24,725 bases of DNA from an uncultured Lachnospiraceae bacterium (lineage in GTDB: Bacteria; Bacillota_A; Clostridia; Lachnospirales; Lachnospiraceae). The notes below the pieces were generated by a model that was not told the origin of the DNA, did no database searches, and saw nothing but the letters and a program-made list of their open reading frames with translations. Shown here in pieces: positions 22,709 to 24,725 of this stretch. The translations under genes and the position numbers were made by a program. The stretch is taken from the NCBI GenBank assembly GCA_910585655.1, contig CAJUFW010000001.1:93081-117805 (forward strand), in the 5' to 3' direction. The first letter of the stretch is position 1, and every line of letters begins with the position of its first letter.

Positions 22709-23677
22709 ATGAAAAAACAAAAAGTGCTGTTGTGTTTATTAGCAGGTATTTTTATATTAAATGGATGTGGACGAAACAATAATGATAATATTTATTTAAA
22801 AAAGATATCGTCTGAACATATTATGTTTTTTCAATCAGTGGAATATTTAAGTGTCGAGGATGCCATTCAACAAAGTACCGATATTATGGTGGCAACTTAT
22901 GTGCAAGAGCATGTATATGATACTTATGTAGAACAGGAATTTCAGGTTAAGCAAAGGATAAAAGGAGCAACAGAAGCTTCTACGATATATCTTTATGAAA
23001 TACCGTCAGACGTTACGATAGATGAATCAGATATTAGTTATATTTCTGGCAGTTATTTATACAAGCAAGGGAAAGATTATATGCTGGTATTAGAGCGTCA
23101 GGTATCTGTTTATTACGATCATGACCGGTATTTGCTTTTAGGTGAAATCTATATGCCGCTTTCTGATATGGGCTCTAGTATGATATATGATACTGAAATT
23201 TCAGAACATATGGATGTTGATATAACAGAAGTGGAGACAGAACCTGCATTGTTGCAATATATAGAGGAGGTGCTGGATTCCGAAAAGTCGCAAGCACAGG
23301 AATTTGTTGGAATTCCTTATGAAGAATCAGATAAGCTAAGTGATATTATATTGGCTTCCACACACATCCTACAAATAGAAATTGGAACACCTCTTCCAGA
23401 AGGGGACGACCGAGAACTTTATCACTGTAAGATAAAGAAATGTTGGAAAGGAACCGTTTCGTCGGAGGATTTGGCAGGCGAAATTATCATTCCATTTTGG
23501 AAAGGGCAGGCGCAAACTGGAAAAGAATACATTGTATTGTTAAATCAGGTAGGGGAAGCTTCACGATTGTATGTATTTTCTTCCCGAAATAGTTTGTTTG
23601 CAGTAGAAGATATAGAAGTAATATCAGCGATAGAAGAGGCCTTGGATTGGGAAGCTCAGGATAGCAGAGAAGAATGA
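22709..23677 (+). CDS. Lipoprotein with two similar modules, function unknown
   Basis: From ATG 22709 (GTGAGGTG 6 nt upstream) the protein is 322 residues. The lipobox FILNGC gives lipidated C20, so it is anchored on the outer membrane face. Two regions share one pattern. Module A (about 50-150) has STDIMVATYVQE, FQVKQRIKGA, GKDYMLVLERQ. Module B (about 206-300) has LSDIILASTHIL, CKIKKCWKGT, GKEYIVLLNQ. The order (a D-I-x-x-A-x strand, a V/I-K-x-x-K-G turn, and a G-K-x-Y-x-V-L-L strand) resembles small beta-barrel proteins of netrin/TIMP-like type, but I cannot confirm this. It follows the protease by 23 bp in the same orientation and is intact. It could restrain, localise or respond to the protease (inference). 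Confidence 0.7.
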   Translation: MKKQKVLLCLLAGIFILNGCGRNNNDNIYLKKISSEHIMFFQSVEYLSVEDAIQQSTDIMVATYVQEHVYDTYVEQEFQVKQRIKGATEASTIYLYEIPSDVTIDESDISYISGSYLYKQGKDYMLVLERQVSVYYDHDRYLLLGEIYMPLSDMGSSMIYDTEISEHMDVDITEVETEPALLQYIEEVLDSEKSQAQEFVGIPYEESDKLSDIILASTHILQIEIGTPLPEGDDRELYHCKIKKCWKGTVSSEDLAGEIIIPFWKGQAQTGKEYIVLLNQVGEASRLYVFSSRNSLFAVEDIEVISAIEEALDWEAQDSREE

Positions 23678-23741
23678 GAGAACGCAGAAAATTTTAATTC
23701 GTACTATTTTTGAAGGAAAGATTGCGTCAGAGAAAGGAGAG

Positions 23742-23792
23742 GCTGTTGCTCCAGTAGATGAATAATCTACTGGAGCAGCAGCTCCGTTTTTA
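23742..23792 (+). terminator. Strong Rho-independent terminator after the lipoprotein gene
   Basis: GCTGTTGCTCCAGTAGAT (23742-23759) pairs with ATCTACTGGAGCAGCAGC (23765-23782), 18 bp with one G-T pair and a 5-nt loop, followed by TCCGTTTTTAT. Confidence 0.88.
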
Positions 23793-23829
23793 TACCCATA
23801 AAAACAGAAAACGGACTCCTAAGAGTCCG
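23786..23829. repeat. Two further palindromes at the left flank of the transposase
   Basis: GTTTTTAT-accc-ATAAAAAC (23786-23805) and CGGACTC-ctaa-GAGTCCG (23812-23829) are perfect hairpins between the terminator and the transposase start. They may belong to the IS left end or to a reverse terminator. Confidence 0.4.
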
Positions 23830-23850
23830 CAATCCATGATATAATAAGAT

Positions 23851-24618
23851 ATGCCAAATCAATTAAAATACCATAAAAATTATACCGAATTCGGTGATCC
23901 TTATCAACTGGTTTTGCCATTAAATTTGGAAGTTTTGATTCCTGATGATGATTCTGTTCGACTGCTGAGCCACGAATTGGAGGATCCGGATTACAGCTTG
24001 CTATATCAGGCTTACTCTGCCAAAGGCAGAGATCTAGCAGTTGATCCAAAGACTATGTTCAAGATCCTGACCTATGCTTATTCCAAAAATATTTATTCCT
24101 CAAGAAAAATCGAAACTGCCTGTAAATGGGACATCAACTTTATGTGGCTGCTGGCTGATCAGGAAGCTCCTGATTACAGTACGGATACCCGTTTTCGTAC
24201 CGGCTTCCTTGCAGATGCTTCTGAAAATCTTTTTTACCAGATGGTACGACGGTTGGAGGATGCCGGGGAGCTGTCAAAGGGAACCATGTTTTTAGAAGAA
24301 CGCTGCCAGACAGACAACACTGTTTTTGTCCATGGACGTGAAAAACGCAAAAACAGAAACCAACAATATTTAGAGCTTTTCCGCAGCTTTCTTAAACGTC
24401 AGACTATTTATGACTGGTACACAGCAAGTTTTCAGGGGAGAAATAATTCTTGTAAAACCAATCCAGATGCAACCTTTATGTACATGAAAGATGATCATAT
24501 GAGAAACGCGTTAAAGCCAGGGTATACTGTATAGATTGCAGTAGCCAGTAAGTATATTGTAGCAGCAGATATTTTTCAGGAGCGGAATAATGTATGGACG
24601 TTGGTTCCTTTTTTAACC
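23851..24618 (+). pseudogene. IS1182-family transposase, decayed
   Basis: The frame starting at ATG 23851 matches the N-terminus of IS1182-type DDE transposases: LVLPLNLEVLIPDDDSVRLLS, FKILTYAYSKNIYSSRKIE, FMWLLADQEAPDYSTDTRFRTG, LFYQMVRRLEDAGE. Around residues 150-160 the usual D-G-T-K-I-E-A region with a catalytic Asp is missing, and the text jumps to VHGREKRKNRNQQYLELF, so an internal deletion is likely. The frame then reaches DATFMYMKDDHM and KPGYTV and meets TAG at 24532. In frame beyond it IAVASKYIVAADIFQERNNVWTLVPFL continues the homology, so the TAG replaces the usual Gln codon. Homology stops near 24618 at a foreign junction. It cannot be an active transposase. Confidence 0.85.
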
Positions 24619-24619
24619 C

Positions 24620-24675
24620 AGCGCAGCAAGAAGTCCCCCACCTCTAAGGTGGGGGATGAATTGCCTTCCTTTACC
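24620..24675. mobile_element. Probable IS200/IS605-type end with terminal hairpin
   Basis: Just after the point where the transposase homology breaks off, CCCCCACCT (24635-24643) and AGGTGGGGG (24647-24655) form a perfect 9-bp hairpin with a 3-nt loop, preceded by AAGAAGT and followed by ATGAATTGCC. Such compact subterminal hairpins without long inverted repeats are typical of IS200/IS605 elements. No T-run follows, which argues against a terminator. The rest of the element would lie past the right edge or has been lost. Confidence 0.45.
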
Positions 24676-24680
24676 ACCTA

Positions 24681-24709
24681 TTGACAAATAGAGAAAACCA
24701 CACTATACT
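24681..24709 (+). promoter_or_regulatory. Near-consensus promoter running off the right edge
   Basis: TTGACA (24681-24686) and TATACT (24704-24709) with a 17-bp spacer. Its target lies beyond the window, possibly a tnpA/tnpB-type gene or a chromosomal neighbour. Confidence 0.65.
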
Positions 24710-24725
24710 GAAATCAGTCGAAAAA

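Noticed and set aside
1..24725. CRISPR arrays, tRNA or rRNA genes.
   Set aside because: No regularly spaced direct repeats, no tRNA TTCGANTCC/acceptor pattern and no rRNA-like sequence were seen.

Overview
The window looks like chromosome from a Gram-positive gut-type Clostridia, most likely Lachnospiraceae. Supporting signs are sigma-A promoters, strong AGGAGG ribosome sites, spermidine/MalE-type lipoproteins, a class A flavodiiron protein, paired Gfo/Idh/MocA oxidoreductases, and carbohydrate ABC operons without their own ATPase. This assignment is inferred from gene content only. Most of the window (about 1-20.8 kb) has moderate GC and ordinary intact genes. From about 20.9 kb to the right edge the DNA becomes AT-rich, several reading frames are broken, and insertion-sequence debris appears.

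Left block (1-6.9 kb). An IbrA/IbrB pair (PAPS-reductase-like ATP pyrophosphatase plus ParB-like protein) is transcribed rightward. It overlaps tail-to-tail with a DtxR/MntR-type metal-dependent repressor on the other strand, which appears to use an ATA start codon. A well-formed promoter then drives a sugar-kinase-like phosphotransferase and a Gfo/Idh/MocA dehydrogenase. A secreted four-repeat Ig-like (BIG2) protein lies on the minus strand and an ITPase/HAM1-like NTP pyrophosphatase on the plus strand.

Middle block (6.9-20.9 kb). A flavodiiron protein with a structured leader is followed after 1 bp by an AraC regulator. A second Gfo/Idh/MocA dehydrogenase is divergent from an orphan YtcQ-type solute-binding lipoprotein. 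Then come a ZIP metal transporter, a GNAT acetyltransferase, and a carbohydrate-uptake operon (binding lipoprotein plus two permeases). A HipA-like kinase-fold gene with its own promoter follows, and then an intracellular family 3 glycoside hydrolase behind a near-consensus promoter. The simplest reading is that an oligosaccharide is imported by the ABC system, energised by a shared ATPase elsewhere, and cleaved inside the cell by the GH3 enzyme.

Right block (20.9-24.7 kb). A short RNPP/Rgg-like HTH regulator is followed by a hairpin-rich non-coding stretch, a frameshifted 45-residue signal-peptide micro-ORF, a frameshifted secreted metzincin protease (HExxHxxGxxH plus Met-turn), and a lipoprotein made of two similar modules. 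A strong terminator ends this set. The layout resembles regulator / pro-peptide / protease cassettes of the PlcR-NprR kind and is the best candidate here for an undescribed system, although at least two of its genes are broken by single-base indels in homopolymers. The window closes with a decayed IS1182-like transposase joined to what looks like an IS200/IS605-type end and a strong outward promoter.
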